From: Stieleria neptunia
GTDB lineage: Bacteria > Planctomycetota > Planctomycetia > Pirellulales > Pirellulaceae
Assembly (NCBI RefSeq): GCF_007754155.1
Contig: NZ_CP037423.1
Coordinates: forward strand, 5,424,865 to 5,488,864
DNA length: 64,000 nucleotides
Reading direction: 5' to 3'
Shown here piece after piece: positions 25,668-33,669 of this stretch. The position numbers were made by a program, and so were the translations under genes. The notes beneath the pieces are model-generated. The model saw nothing but the letters and a program-made list of their open reading frames with translations, was not told the origin of the DNA and did no database searches. Position 1 is the first letter of the stretch. The number at the start of each line of letters is the position of its first letter.

Positions 25668-25903
25668 ACGAAAAAATGGACGAGATGCGACAGGAAATCA
25701 GACGACTTGAAACACAAATCGAAGCAATCAAGAAGGAACGCGATTCATTTAAGAATACACAAGCCTCTAATGGGGCGGATCTACAAATGCAGATAGCGAA
25801 GCTTTCAATGTCAGCCGATGAATTAAAGGCGGAGAATAACCGACACAAGGAAACGATCAAGTCGCTCAAGGATCAACTACACGCAATCAAAAATTTTGAG
25901 TGA
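25664..25903 (+). CDS. Small coiled-coil protein
   Basis: 79 residues from TTG 25664 (TTGA overlap with the preceding stop); ATG 25676 is an in-frame alternative. Nearly the whole protein is heptad-like helix: MRQEIRRLETQIEAIKKERD, then ADELKAENNRHKETIKSLKD. No cysteines, signal or membrane span. It is the last gene of the overlapping trio and ends about 115 bases before the terminator of the flanking tRNA. It probably oligomerises with the charged tail of the preceding membrane protein. Confidence 0.65.
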   Translation: MNEKMDEMRQEIRRLETQIEAIKKERDSFKNTQASNGADLQMQIAKLSMSADELKAENNRHKETIKSLKDQLHAIKNFE

Positions 25904-26018
25904 GTGTGTCCGTGCCGACGAAACCATGCAAATCGGTGTGTTGCGTGCGGGTCAGACTTGCCTGAAACCCCGTGCAAACGGCATCTTCGTGTGGACTGGA
26001 TCGGGCCGAAACCAAACG

Positions 26019-26050
26019 AAAAACGCCCGCCGACATTAGCCGGCGGGCGT
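26019..26050 (-). terminator. Rho-independent terminator of tRNA-Leu
   Basis: On the minus strand a perfect 9-bp GC-rich stem (CGCCCGCCG paired with CGGCGGGCG) is followed by TTTTTC. It begins seven bases after the tRNA-Leu 3' end. Confidence 0.88.
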
Positions 26051-26056
26051 CATTCA

Positions 26057-26138
26057 TAGCCGAGACAGGAATCGAACCTGCACCTCCGAAGAGACCGGAA
26101 CCTAAATCCGGCGCGTCTGCCAGTTCCGCCACTCGGCC
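26057..26138 (-). tRNA. tRNA-Leu (anticodon UAG)
   Basis: A complete cloverleaf can be drawn on the minus strand: acceptor GGCCGAG/CTCGGCT, D arm with GGCAGA, anticodon arm CCGGA-TTTAGGT-TCCGG (anticodon at 26102-26104), a long type II variable arm (TCTCTTCGGAGG region) and T arm GCAGG-TTCGATT-CCTGT, discriminator A. CCA is not encoded. It reads CUA leucine codons. It bounds the 20.7-26.06 kb island on the right. Confidence 0.95.
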
Positions 26139-26341
26139 ATTGTTTTTTGGAAATCTGCCCGGAACTGCCGGCATTTGCCAGCAGTCAACGGCATATCAAA
26201 TTCGATTTTTCCGATAAGAACCTCGACATGCTGTGAACTTCGCTGAATCTACGTAAATCCAGCATGTCCGCCACAGCCCCTGATGAGCAATCGACGTGGC
26301 CGCTTGTGCCGCCGGGTGATGACGGCAGCGGTCACGGGCTC

Positions 26342-26370
26342 CCACCGGTCCTTGGCAGGGTGACCGGTGG
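26342..26370. repeat. 9-bp inverted repeat between rplI and tRNA-Leu
   Basis: CCACCGGTC (26342-26350) and GACCGGTGG (26362-26370) form a perfect hairpin in the 290-base gap 26139-26428, downstream of the ribosomal-protein operon. No T-run follows on either strand. The rest of the gap shows nothing recognisable. Confidence 0.5.
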
Positions 26371-26428
26371 GGTGGTTGGGTGTCGAGTGACGAAGGTCGT
26401 CGGCGACTTTCGTCTCGATCCCGCTGGA

Positions 26429-26962
26429 TCAGGAAACGGCGGCGTCTTCGGCGGCGGTGGGCACGACCCAGACCTTCAAATTGGCTTCGACTTCGCTGTG
26501 CAGGTAGACACGCACGGTGTACAGACCGAGTTCGCGGAGCGGGCCGTCCAAACGGATCTGGTCGTTGGCCAGGCTGAAGCCGGCTTCCTTGAGTGCCGCG
26601 GTGATTTCGTGCGGTCCGACGCTGCCGTACAAGTGGCCTTCGTCGTTGGCATTGGCTTCGATCGTGATCGACTGCTTGCCGAGTTCGTCTGCCAGGTCGC
26701 GATAGCTCTTGAGTTTTTCCAGTTCGATCGCACGCAGTTTTTCGCGGTGCTTTTCCACCATCCGCTTGTGGTGCTCGGTCGCGATCGTCGCCATGCCGTG
26801 CGGCAGCAGGTAGTTGCGTGCGTAGCCGGCTTTGACTTCGACGATGTCACCTTGCTTGCCGAGGTGTTCGACGTTGTGAATCAACAGGAGCTGGATCCCA
26901 CCGTGTTCGCCTTTGGGCAATCGTTTGTAGGGTCGTTTAATGGTTCGGCCGTTGCGTGACAT
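26429..26962 (-). CDS. rplI: 50S ribosomal protein L9
   Basis: 177 residues from ATG 26962. The L9 core is clear: IQLLLIHNVEHLGKQGDIVE, VKAGYARNYLLPHGMA, then the long connecting helix and a C-terminal domain with HLYGSVGPHEI. It binds 23S rRNA near the L1 stalk and limits frameshifting. Compared with the usual L9, which starts directly at the VILLE-like strand, there is an N-terminal extension of ~20 basic residues (MSRNGRTIKRPYKRLPKGEH). It is the last gene of the minus-strand set rplY-pth-rpsF-ssb-rplI; rpsR, often between ssb and rplI elsewhere, is absent. Confidence 0.95.
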   Translation of the reverse strand: MSRNGRTIKRPYKRLPKGEHGGIQLLLIHNVEHLGKQGDIVEVKAGYARNYLLPHGMATIATEHHKRMVEKHREKLRAIELEKLKSYRDLADELGKQSITIEANANDEGHLYGSVGPHEITAALKEAGFSLANDQIRLDGPLRELGLYTVRVYLHSEVEANLKVWVVPTAAEDAAVS

Positions 26963-27060
26963 CGTTGTGCTCTGGCGATAGGTTGAGTGGGTGGTTGTTG
27001 ACAAAGGAGGACGAACCGGGGCGTCAATGCCCGGGGACGTCTACGATACTGTTGTTTGGT

Positions 27061-27573
27061 TTAAAACGGAATATTGGGGTCTTCGTAACCGGCACCGTTC
27101 CCGGTCGGCTGGGCATCGCGCGCCCCCGAATCGGTGGAATAATCTTCCACGGATTGCGAATCATAGCTGACTTGGTTTTCAGCCGTCTGACCGCCGGACC
27201 GCTGCGCCGGGCGTTGCCCCGTTCGCTGTTCGGATCCGCCGCCCGAGCGTGAGCCGAGCATTTGCATTTTTTCGCAGATCACACGCAACTTGCTTCGCTT
27301 CTGGCCGTCGGTTTCCCAGCGGTCGAGTTTCAACCGGCCTTCGATCAAAACCGGCGATCCCTTGGACAGGAACTCACTGGCCACCTCGGCGTTCCGTCCC
27401 CACAAGGTGACATCGACAAACGTCGGTTCATCGACCCATTCGCCGCTGCTGGTCTTGCGGCGATCGTTCACCGCAACGGTCACGTCGGAAACGGCTTGAC
27501 CGCTGGGGATGTAACGCAATTCGATATCACGCGTCAAATTCCCAACCAGAATGACGCGGTTGTAGCTGGCCAT
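27061..27573 (-). CDS. ssb: Single-stranded DNA-binding protein
   Basis: 170 residues from ATG 27573. The OB fold is recognised from [51 protein letters not shown] and [12 protein letters not shown] Gly/Gln/Ser-rich linker and the C-terminal tip EDPNIPF follow; the tip is the partner-binding end of SSB, less acidic than the usual DDDIPF. It coats single-stranded DNA in replication and repair. It lies between rpsF (145 bases upstream) and rplI in the same direction. Confidence 0.96.
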   Translation of the reverse strand: MASYNRVILVGNLTRDIELRYIPSGQAVSDVTVAVNDRRKTSSGEWVDEPTFVDVTLWGRNAEVASEFLSKGSPVLIEGRLKLDRWETDGQKRSKLRVICEKMQMLGSRSGGGSEQRTGQRPAQRSGGQTAENQVSYDSQSVEDYSTDSGARDAQPTGNGAGYEDPNIPF

Positions 27574-27718
27574 CGTAGTCCTGTGAGTTGCTGGGAAAGT
27601 GAAAGGAGGTAAAAAAACGTGGTCGTCCCGGCCCGAACCGGCTGCATCGCCGCGGGGACCATTGTAGGCAAACCGCGCCCACCGGCCAGGGACCAACCGC
27701 CCGAATGGGGAATCCCGA

Positions 27719-28129
27719 TCAGGAAGCCGATTCGGTCTCGGCGGGCTTGTCGCTGGATTCTTCCGCTTCGGCCGCGGCGTCTTTGCTGACGACGGGCGTT
27801 GCACCACGGGCGTTGGCCAGGATCGGCTCGACCAAACGCGGGTCCAGCTTCAGCGTCATCTGACGCAGCACGGGTTCGCACAGGTGGAAGGCTCGATCCA
27901 GCTTGGGAACTTCGCTGCCTTCCATTTCGAAGTAGGTCAACCAGTAGGTTCCCTTTTGGTGGCCGTCGATCGGATAGGCGAGCTTTTGCTCCATCCACAA
28001 ACGATTGACTTCGACTTTTCCGCCGGCTTCGGTGATCAGATCTTCGATCTGCTTGCTCACTCCGCCGGGGTCGCGGGCGTAGTGGTTGCTATCGAGGATG
28101 CAGAGGGTTTCGTAAGTGTTTTTGGCCAC
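27719..28129 (-). CDS. rpsF: 30S ribosomal protein S6
   Basis: 136 residues from ATG 28129. The S6 pattern is present: [10 protein letters not shown], the segment [30 protein letters not shown] and the [18 protein letters not shown] helix/strand. The C-terminal ~25 residues are an acidic Ala/Glu tail ([16 protein letters not shown]), as in many S6 proteins that are glutamylated or disordered. S6 normally pairs with S18 on 16S rRNA; the S18 gene is not next to it here. Confidence 0.95.
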   Translation of the reverse strand: MAKNTYETLCILDSNHYARDPGGVSKQIEDLITEAGGKVEVNRLWMEQKLAYPIDGHQKGTYWLTYFEMEGSEVPKLDRAFHLCEPVLRQMTLKLDPRLVEPILANARGATPVVSKDAAAEAEESSDKPAETESAS

Positions 28130-28226
28130 GACTTTTCTACTTTTCTACTTGCTACGGTTGGCTCCAGCCTGATTTGCGAAACGCGATCGGGCTGATGCTG
28201 CTGTGAAACGGGGACGATGATTTGAA

Positions 28227-28874
28227 TTAGGGTTGCTGCTGGCCGACGGATCGCGGATCGCTTGGGGACCGATCGGACGTTTTCTTTTGTTTCGGTTTGG
28301 AATCAGCCGCCGGATCACCGTTGAACTGACTCATCGTGCGATCCACTCCATCGGTGACAAAGCTGATCACGGCGTGGGCCGCGCGGGTTGTCGCCGCGTC
28401 GAATGTATCGCGTTCGCTCTTGGAGAATTTCCCCAAGACATAATCGGTCACCGTCCAACCTGCCGGAGGCCGTCCGATGCCGACGCGAAGCCGCGGAAAC
28501 GACTCCGAACCGAGATGCCGGATGAGATCCTTTATCCCGTTTTGGCCACCGGCACTGCCCGATGGCCTGATCCTTAACCGGCCGCTGTCGAGATTCAAAT
28601 CATCACAGACGACCAGGATATCACTCAAATCCAACTTATAAAAGTCGAACGCTTTGCGGACACTTTGCCCACTCGCGTTCATGTACGTGTGGGGGCAAAG
28701 AATCACGACTTTCTCCCCGCCGATCGAAGACTCCGCCAATTCGCCTTCGAATTTAATCTTTGGCGTCCCGGCGCGAGTCAGCACGGCAACCTTTTCGGCC
28801 ACGATGAAACCGACATTGTGCCGCGTTTGTTCGTATTTTCGACCGGGGTTGCCCAGTCCAACGATTAGCTTCAT
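28227..28874 (-). CDS. pth: Peptidyl-tRNA hydrolase
   Basis: 215 residues from ATG 28874. Motifs: MKLIVGLGNPGRKYEQTRHN with N9 and the catalytic H19, PHTYMNASGQSV, VVCDDLNLDSGRLRIR and GGQNGIKDLIRHLGS. The enzyme frees tRNA from peptidyl-tRNA that drops off ribosomes. A C-terminal extension of ~25 residues (DSKPKQKKTSDRSPSD) is polar and disordered. It lies 51 bases after rplY, a common bacterial pairing. Confidence 0.96.
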   Translation of the reverse strand: MKLIVGLGNPGRKYEQTRHNVGFIVAEKVAVLTRAGTPKIKFEGELAESSIGGEKVVILCPHTYMNASGQSVRKAFDFYKLDLSDILVVCDDLNLDSGRLRIRPSGSAGGQNGIKDLIRHLGSESFPRLRVGIGRPPAGWTVTDYVLGKFSKSERDTFDAATTRAAHAVISFVTDGVDRTMSQFNGDPAADSKPKQKKTSDRSPSDPRSVGQQQP

Positions 28875-28925
28875 CGCACTGTCGAAGGGCCCAAGGCCGG
28901 TTGGCCTTGCCGAGCAGTCCGTAGA

Positions 28926-29513
28926 CTACGCTTCTTCGCCCTCTTCCTCGGTCTCGTCGGCCGCAGCCTCACCCTTCACTTTTTCCACGTGGTAGACCAC
29001 GGTTTCGCCGGGGGTGACCAAGACGACTTTTTCCGGCAGCGACAAATCCGACGCCGAGCGGTGTTCACCCAGGCCGACGCCGGTGACGTTCAATTCGACG
29101 AATTCGGGGATCGCCACGGCCGGGCACTCGACTTCGACCTCATGAGCGTTTTCGATCGCAATTCCGCCTTGCTTTCCACCGACCGGCTCGCCTTTGAATC
29201 GAATCGGCACCGAGACGGCGACCTTTTCGTTCATGTCGACTCGCTGCAGGTCGATGTGCAACACCTCGATCCCCAACGGATCGAATTGCAGATCGCTGAC
29301 CAGTGCGGTCTCGACCACGTCACCTTGCAGCTCGACGATCTTGCTGTGATGCCGCAAGATCGACTCGACCGTCTTTTGCGAGATCGCGAGATGCTGGTTT
29401 TCTTGCTTGTGCCCGTACAAAACGGCCGGGACGGACCCCGCCTTTCGTAACCGGCGCGATGCTGCCGTTCCTAGGCTGCCATCACGTTTCTGGACCTGTA
29501 CCACTTCCGCCAT
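28926..29513 (-). CDS. rplY: 50S ribosomal protein L25/general stress protein Ctc
   Basis: 195 residues from ATG 29513. The N-terminal L25 domain has TAASRRLRKAGSVPAVLYGH; the C-terminal TL5-type beta domain carries VDMNEKVAVSVPIRFKGEP and LGEHRSASDLSLPEKV. It ends in an acidic tail (AADETEEEGEEA). It binds 5S rRNA. It is the first gene of the minus-strand operon; the 355-base gap 29514-29868 to the divergent hydrolase must hold its promoter, though no clear consensus was picked out. Confidence 0.94.
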   Translation of the reverse strand: MAEVVQVQKRDGSLGTAASRRLRKAGSVPAVLYGHKQENQHLAISQKTVESILRHHSKIVELQGDVVETALVSDLQFDPLGIEVLHIDLQRVDMNEKVAVSVPIRFKGEPVGGKQGGIAIENAHEVEVECPAVAIPEFVELNVTGVGLGEHRSASDLSLPEKVVLVTPGETVVYHVEKVKGEAAADETEEEGEEA

Positions 29514-29868
29514 TGCGGATCACCCTGACGTCGTTAAATTCTTGTGTTTTGTTCCCTCAAACGCCACCAAAATTCTCGTTTGGGGTGCGTTTGGCACGCC
29601 GATACGTTTACGGCGAAGCGGGTAAGTATGTCAGGGCGGACGATCTCTGCAAGCCCAAACAGGCGTTGCGAGCAAACCGGGGCCTGAACAGCGGTCGCAG
29701 ACGGCCATCGACGGGCCGATTGCCGGCCTGCGAGTGGGGCGTCGACCTGCCAATTTGAACGGCATCGCGGCGTTTCCCGCCTCTCGCGTCGTCACCACTG
29801 CTGTCGTAGGATGCCGGCTCGCTGCCTGTTATCTGCCGCCCGATCCGCCCCCGATCCGATCTGCATCC

Positions 29869-30681
29869 ATGCCGTTTGTTCCCGAATCCAGCCGTCCCCA
29901 CGAAGGCCTGGTCACTTTTTTGGGCACCGGGACCAGCGTCGGCGTGCCGGCGATCGGATGCGATTGCGAGGTTTGCCAGAGCAAGGATCCGCGGAACAAT
30001 CGCACCCGCTGCGCGATCACGGTCCGGCTGCCGGGAGGCACGGTGCTGATCGATACCCCTCCGGATCTGAGGGTTCAGCTGATCCGCGAACGCATCCGTC
30101 TGGTCCACGCGGTCGTCTACACCCACGAACATGCCGACCATCTTTTCGGCCTGGACGACCTGCGTTTGATCCCCTTTCGGCTCGGCCACGCGGTGCCGTT
30201 GTTCTGTAACGAGACCGTCGAATCGAACATCCGCCGGGCCTACGCCTACGCCTTCGCCGATCGCGAGGACACCCACCCGGGGGCGACACCGAAGCTGGAG
30301 TTCACTCGGATCGACGAGTCGCCCTTTGAAGCCCTGGGAACGACCTTCATCCCGATCCCGATGAAACACGGCCCGCACTTCAACGTGCTCGGATTTCGCA
30401 TCGGTGATTTCGCCTACTGCACCGACACCAACTTCATCCCGCCGACATCTCTGGAACGACTGCGGGGCGTGAAAACCCTGGTCATCGGGGCGCTGCGGAT
30501 GGAGCCCCATCCGACGCATTTTAATCTGCAGGAAGCCATCGACGTCGCCCGCGCCGTGGGTGCCCAACGGACCCTGCTGACCCACACCGGTCACCAGCTC
30601 GACTACCAAAAAACCTGCGACTGGCTGCCGGCCGGGATCGACATGGCTTACGACGGTTTGCAAGTCGACATCAGGGTTTGA
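29869..30681 (+). CDS. MBL-fold metal-dependent hydrolase, PhnP-like
   Basis: 270 residues from ATG 29869. The metallo-beta-lactamase fold motif THEHADH (85-91) is present, with IDTPPDLR before it and a late histidine in LLTHTGH. An N-terminal pair of cysteines in GCDCEVC (30-36) and the RTRCAI segment match the PhnP/tRNase Z-like branch, where these residues bind a structural zinc. PhnP acts on cyclic phosphodiesters such as 5-phosphoribosyl 1,2-cyclic phosphate. No phn genes are nearby, so the substrate is open. The longer frame from 29734 is low-complexity upstream. Confidence 0.85.
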   Translation: MPFVPESSRPHEGLVTFLGTGTSVGVPAIGCDCEVCQSKDPRNNRTRCAITVRLPGGTVLIDTPPDLRVQLIRERIRLVHAVVYTHEHADHLFGLDDLRLIPFRLGHAVPLFCNETVESNIRRAYAYAFADREDTHPGATPKLEFTRIDESPFEALGTTFIPIPMKHGPHFNVLGFRIGDFAYCTDTNFIPPTSLERLRGVKTLVIGALRMEPHPTHFNLQEAIDVARAVGAQRTLLTHTGHQLDYQKTCDWLPAGIDMAYDGLQVDIRV

Positions 30682-30683
30682 GT

Positions 30684-30800
30684 TGGGAGTTGGGAGTTGG
30701 CAGAAAAATGGTGGGCAGAAAAATGGACGTCGGAAAGGAACGAATCAGACAAGAAAATGGGTGACAGGAAAATTTCTTGCATCGTCTGATGACGGAAGGT
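30684..30800. repeat. GGCAGAAAAATGG-type repeat cluster
   Basis: The 249-base gap 30682-30930 starts with tandem GTTGGGA words, then two GGCAGAAAAATGG copies and degenerate followers (CAAGAAAATGGGTGACAGGAAAAT). It is a variant of the GGCAGAATGATGG family seen at 1397-1421 and 6095-6235. Confidence 0.6.
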
Positions 30801-30930
30801 CCAGAACCCAGAACCTGGGGCTGGGGACGCCGGAAGTCAAAACGTTCGTCCGGGGCACATGGGCGGTGTGAGTTGCTCTATACTTCGCCGCTGGTCGTGA
30901 ATTGATTGTTTGTTTTTTCCCGAGGTCTCG

Positions 30931-31236
30931 ATGTCGTCGCTTTCGGACACACAACGCTCCAACGCCCGCTTGGGGCTCTGGCTGTTCGCTGTTTATTTGG
31001 TGCTTTATCTGGGGTTCGTGTTTCTCAGCGCGTTTGCCGCGGACGTGATGGAACGCCCCGTTCTCGCCGGATTGAACCTGGCCATCGTCTATGGGTTCGG
31101 ATTGATCGTCGGCGCCTTGGTGATGGCATTGCTCTATGGAGTGCTTTGCAAATCCGAACCGTTGAACGAATCAACAGACGGTTCGGCATCACACGGTGCG
31201 TCCACTGGCGATAAGCCGCAGGGGGACCCGGCGTGA
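30931..31236 (+). CDS. DUF485 membrane protein
   Basis: 101 residues from ATG 30931. Two membrane spans (LGLWLFAVYLVLYLGFVFLS and LAIVYGFGLIVGALVMALLY) with a short polar loop, as in DUF485/YjcH proteins. These are encoded directly before acetate-type sodium:solute symporters; here the stop overlaps the symporter start by four bases (GTGA), so the pair is translationally coupled. Presumed small partner of the transporter. The polar C-terminal tail (ESTDGSASHGASTGDK) is disordered. Confidence 0.87.
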   Translation: MSSLSDTQRSNARLGLWLFAVYLVLYLGFVFLSAFAADVMERPVLAGLNLAIVYGFGLIVGALVMALLYGVLCKSEPLNESTDGSASHGASTGDKPQGDPA

Positions 31237-33149
31237 TTTACGACCCTTCATGGATTGCCGTTTTTGTCTTTTTTACGTTTGTCGGTGCGACGGTCGGCCT
31301 GAGTTTTTACTTGGGACGAAAAGCGAAATCGTCGGCGGGTTATTTTGCCGCTCACGGCCAAATCCCGTGGGCGGTCAATGGGATCGCGTTCGCGGGGGAT
31401 TACTTGTCCGCGGCCTCGTTCCTGGGCATCTGCGGAATGATCGCCTCCTACGGCTACGACGGCTTCTTGTATTCGATCGGCTTTTTGGCGGGTTGGATCG
31501 TGGCCTTGTTCGTCATCGCCGAGCCGATGAAACGCTTGGGGCGATTCACCTTCGCCGACGCGTTGGATGCCAAATTTGATTCACGCGGGATCAAAGCCGC
31601 CGCGGGCGCCAGCACGCTGGTGGTCAGCGTGTTTTATCTGATTCCCCAGATGGTCGGTGCCGGATCGCTGATCCAGCCGTTGCTCGGTTTCCCGCACTGG
31701 GTGGGCGTCGTGCTGGTCGGGATTGTCGTGATCACGATCGTCGTCACCGCGGGCATGGTTTCGACGACGTGGGTGCAGTTTCTGAAAGGATCCTTGTTGG
31801 TCATTTTCAGCGCCGTACTGGTCGTGTTGTTGCTCGGCCGCGGGTTTGTGGCCCAGCCCGATGCGTTTGAAACGATCGGCCCGATGCCGGCGTCCGACTT
31901 GAATCAACCCGAGATCGCCGGTCGGTCCGTTTTGCCGGCCGCGGATGGTTGGCAGGAACACGAGGATCTGGTCCGTTTCACGCGCAGCGATGATGTCGGC
32001 TTTGATCTTTTTCACGTCCAACCGGCCGGCGAGGACCAAGTCATCTTGCGGCAGGCGCAAGCGATCCGGGGAACGTCCGACGGAGACCTGGTCGATGGCG
32101 CACCGCTGGGACGCGACGCGAAGCAGAAGGAACTGAAGCCGGTCGGCACGCTCACCAAACTACCCGATGGCCAGTCAGAGACGGGGCCGCTGGGGCCGGT
32201 CAGTTTCTTCAACACCCTCGGTGACAGCGAAGTCGTGCTGTGGCGGAACAAGACGGTCGAGCACGACGATGAAACCAAATCGACGGTCTACTTTCAAAAA
32301 CTGACACCCGGCAACGAAGTCCTCCGCCCCGGTGAACACCCCAAATTCGCCGGCATTCGAAGCGACGCGCCCAGCGGCAAGTTGAATTTTCTTTCGTTGA
32401 TGCTGGCCTTGTTTTGCGGGACCGCATCGCTGCCCCACATCCTGATCCGCTACTACACCGTCAAAGACGGCGCGGCGGCCCGCAAGAGCACGATCGTCGG
32501 GATCGCCAGCATCGGTTTCTTCTACGTCCTGACGCTGTACCTGGGACTCGGTGCGATGACCAGCGGCTCGATGGATTTGACCGACAGCAACATGGCCGCT
32601 CCGCTGCTGGCACGCAGCATCAGCACGTGGTTGTTCGCGATCATTTCCGCGATCGCATTCACGACGGTGCTGGGGACCGTCAGCGGATTGATCCTGGCCA
32701 GCAGTGGCGCCGTCGCCCACGACATCCTGGTCGGCGTGGTCGGCATGCAGTTGTCCGAAGCCAAAAAGGTACGGATCGCAAAGATCGCCGCGGTCGTCGT
32801 CGGCGCGATCGCGATCGTGCTGGGAATCCTGTTCAAAGAAATGAACGTCGGCTACCTGGTCGGCTGGGCCTTCAGTGTCGCCGCCAGCGCCAACCTGCCC
32901 GCGTTGGTGATGCTGCTGTTCTGGAAAGCGACGACCAAGGAAGGCATCGTGGCCAGCGTGCTGGTCGGCATGACCAGCTCACTCGGTTGGATCCTGCTGT
33001 CGGCCGACACCTACAAGAGCGTCTATGGCTGGGATCCGGAGCTGGCCTATGCACCGTTCAGCCAACCCGGCATCGTCACGATTCCCTTGGCGTTTGTCAC
33101 GCTGATTGTGGTTTCGTTGATGACACAGCCGAAAGCGGCCGCGGCTTGA
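31233..33149 (+). CDS. Sodium:solute symporter, acetate permease (ActP) type
   Basis: 638 residues from GTG 31233. Sodium:solute symporter family with many membrane spans; motifs include FYLGRKAKSSAGYFAAHGQI, GIAFAGDYLSAASFLGICG and ASLPHILIRYYTV, the last typical of ActP. It probably imports acetate or another short monocarboxylate with sodium. Between about residues 210 and 385 there is a long hydrophilic insert (FETIGPMPASDLNQPEIAG to GEHPKFAGIRSDAPSGK) that must form a large extramembrane domain. Coupled to the DUF485 gene. A foldback array begins at the stop codon. Confidence 0.9.
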   Translation: MIYDPSWIAVFVFFTFVGATVGLSFYLGRKAKSSAGYFAAHGQIPWAVNGIAFAGDYLSAASFLGICGMIASYGYDGFLYSIGFLAGWIVALFVIAEPMKRLGRFTFADALDAKFDSRGIKAAAGASTLVVSVFYLIPQMVGAGSLIQPLLGFPHWVGVVLVGIVVITIVVTAGMVSTTWVQFLKGSLLVIFSAVLVVLLLGRGFVAQPDAFETIGPMPASDLNQPEIAGRSVLPAADGWQEHEDLVRFTRSDDVGFDLFHVQPAGEDQVILRQAQAIRGTSDGDLVDGAPLGRDAKQKELKPVGTLTKLPDGQSETGPLGPVSFFNTLGDSEVVLWRNKTVEHDDETKSTVYFQKLTPGNEVLRPGEHPKFAGIRSDAPSGKLNFLSLMLALFCGTASLPHILIRYYTVKDGAAARKSTIVGIASIGFFYVLTLYLGLGAMTSGSMDLTDSNMAAPLLARSISTWLFAIISAIAFTTVLGTVSGLILASSGAVAHDILVGVVGMQLSEAKKVRIAKIAAVVVGAIAIVLGILFKEMNVGYLVGWAFSVAASANLPALVMLLFWKATTKEGIVASVLVGMTSSLGWILLSADTYKSVYGWDPELAYAPFSQPGIVTIPLAFVTLIVVSLMTQPKAAAA

Positions 33150-33669
33150 ATCAGAGAGCGGCAACAGTGGGATAGGCTTCCAGCCTGTCATCTTCAACTC
33201 ATTCCAAGGCTCCGCCTGGGAACGCGAGGCAGGTGTGGCTCTGCCACACGCCGTTCACGGGCGGGAGGCGGGAGCCTCCGTGACAGTGTGTTCCCAGGCG
33301 GAGCCCGGGAACAAGGGAATCAGAGAGCGGCAACAGTGGGATAGGCTTCCAGCCTGTCATCTTCAACTCGTTCCAAGGCTCCGCCTGGGAACGCGAGGCA
33401 GCTGTGGCTCTGCCACACGCGGTTCACGGGCGGGAGGCGGGAGCCTCCGTGACAGTGTGTTCCCAGGCGGAGCCCGGGAACAAGGGAAATGTGGGATAGG
33501 CTTCCAGCCTGTCATCTTCAACTCATTCCAAGGCTCCGCCTGGGAACGCGAGGCAGGTGTGGCTCTGCCACACGCCGTTCACGGGCGGGAGGCGGGAGCC
33601 TCCGTGACAGTGTGTTCCCAGGCGGAGCCCGGGAACAAGGGAAGGCAACAGTGGGATAGGCTTCCAGCC
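33149..33669. repeat. Tandem array of a ~165-bp foldback repeat (units 1-3 and start of unit 4)
   Basis: Units run 33149-33317, 33318-33486 and 33487-33641; unit 4 starts at 33642 and is interrupted at 33670. Each unit holds the word pair GGCTCCGCCTGGGAAC and its complement GTTCCCAGGCGGAGCC flanking ~85 bases with smaller hairpins (GTGTGGCTCTGCCACAC). The rest of unit 4 is at 35110-35152 and 36852-36962. No credible protein is encoded. Confidence 0.92.

Noticed and set aside
26264-26959. 231-codon plus-strand open frame opposite rplI
   Set aside because: Antisense to the clear L9 gene; Phe/Val/Gly-rich shadow composition.
29608-30663. 351-codon minus-strand open frame opposite the MBL hydrolase
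   Set aside because: Antisense to a gene with an intact metal-binding motif; no domain in the translation.
33149-33669. CRISPR array
   Set aside because: Units are ~165 bp, directly adjacent, with no unique spacers, and contain inverted repeats; no cas genes are nearby.
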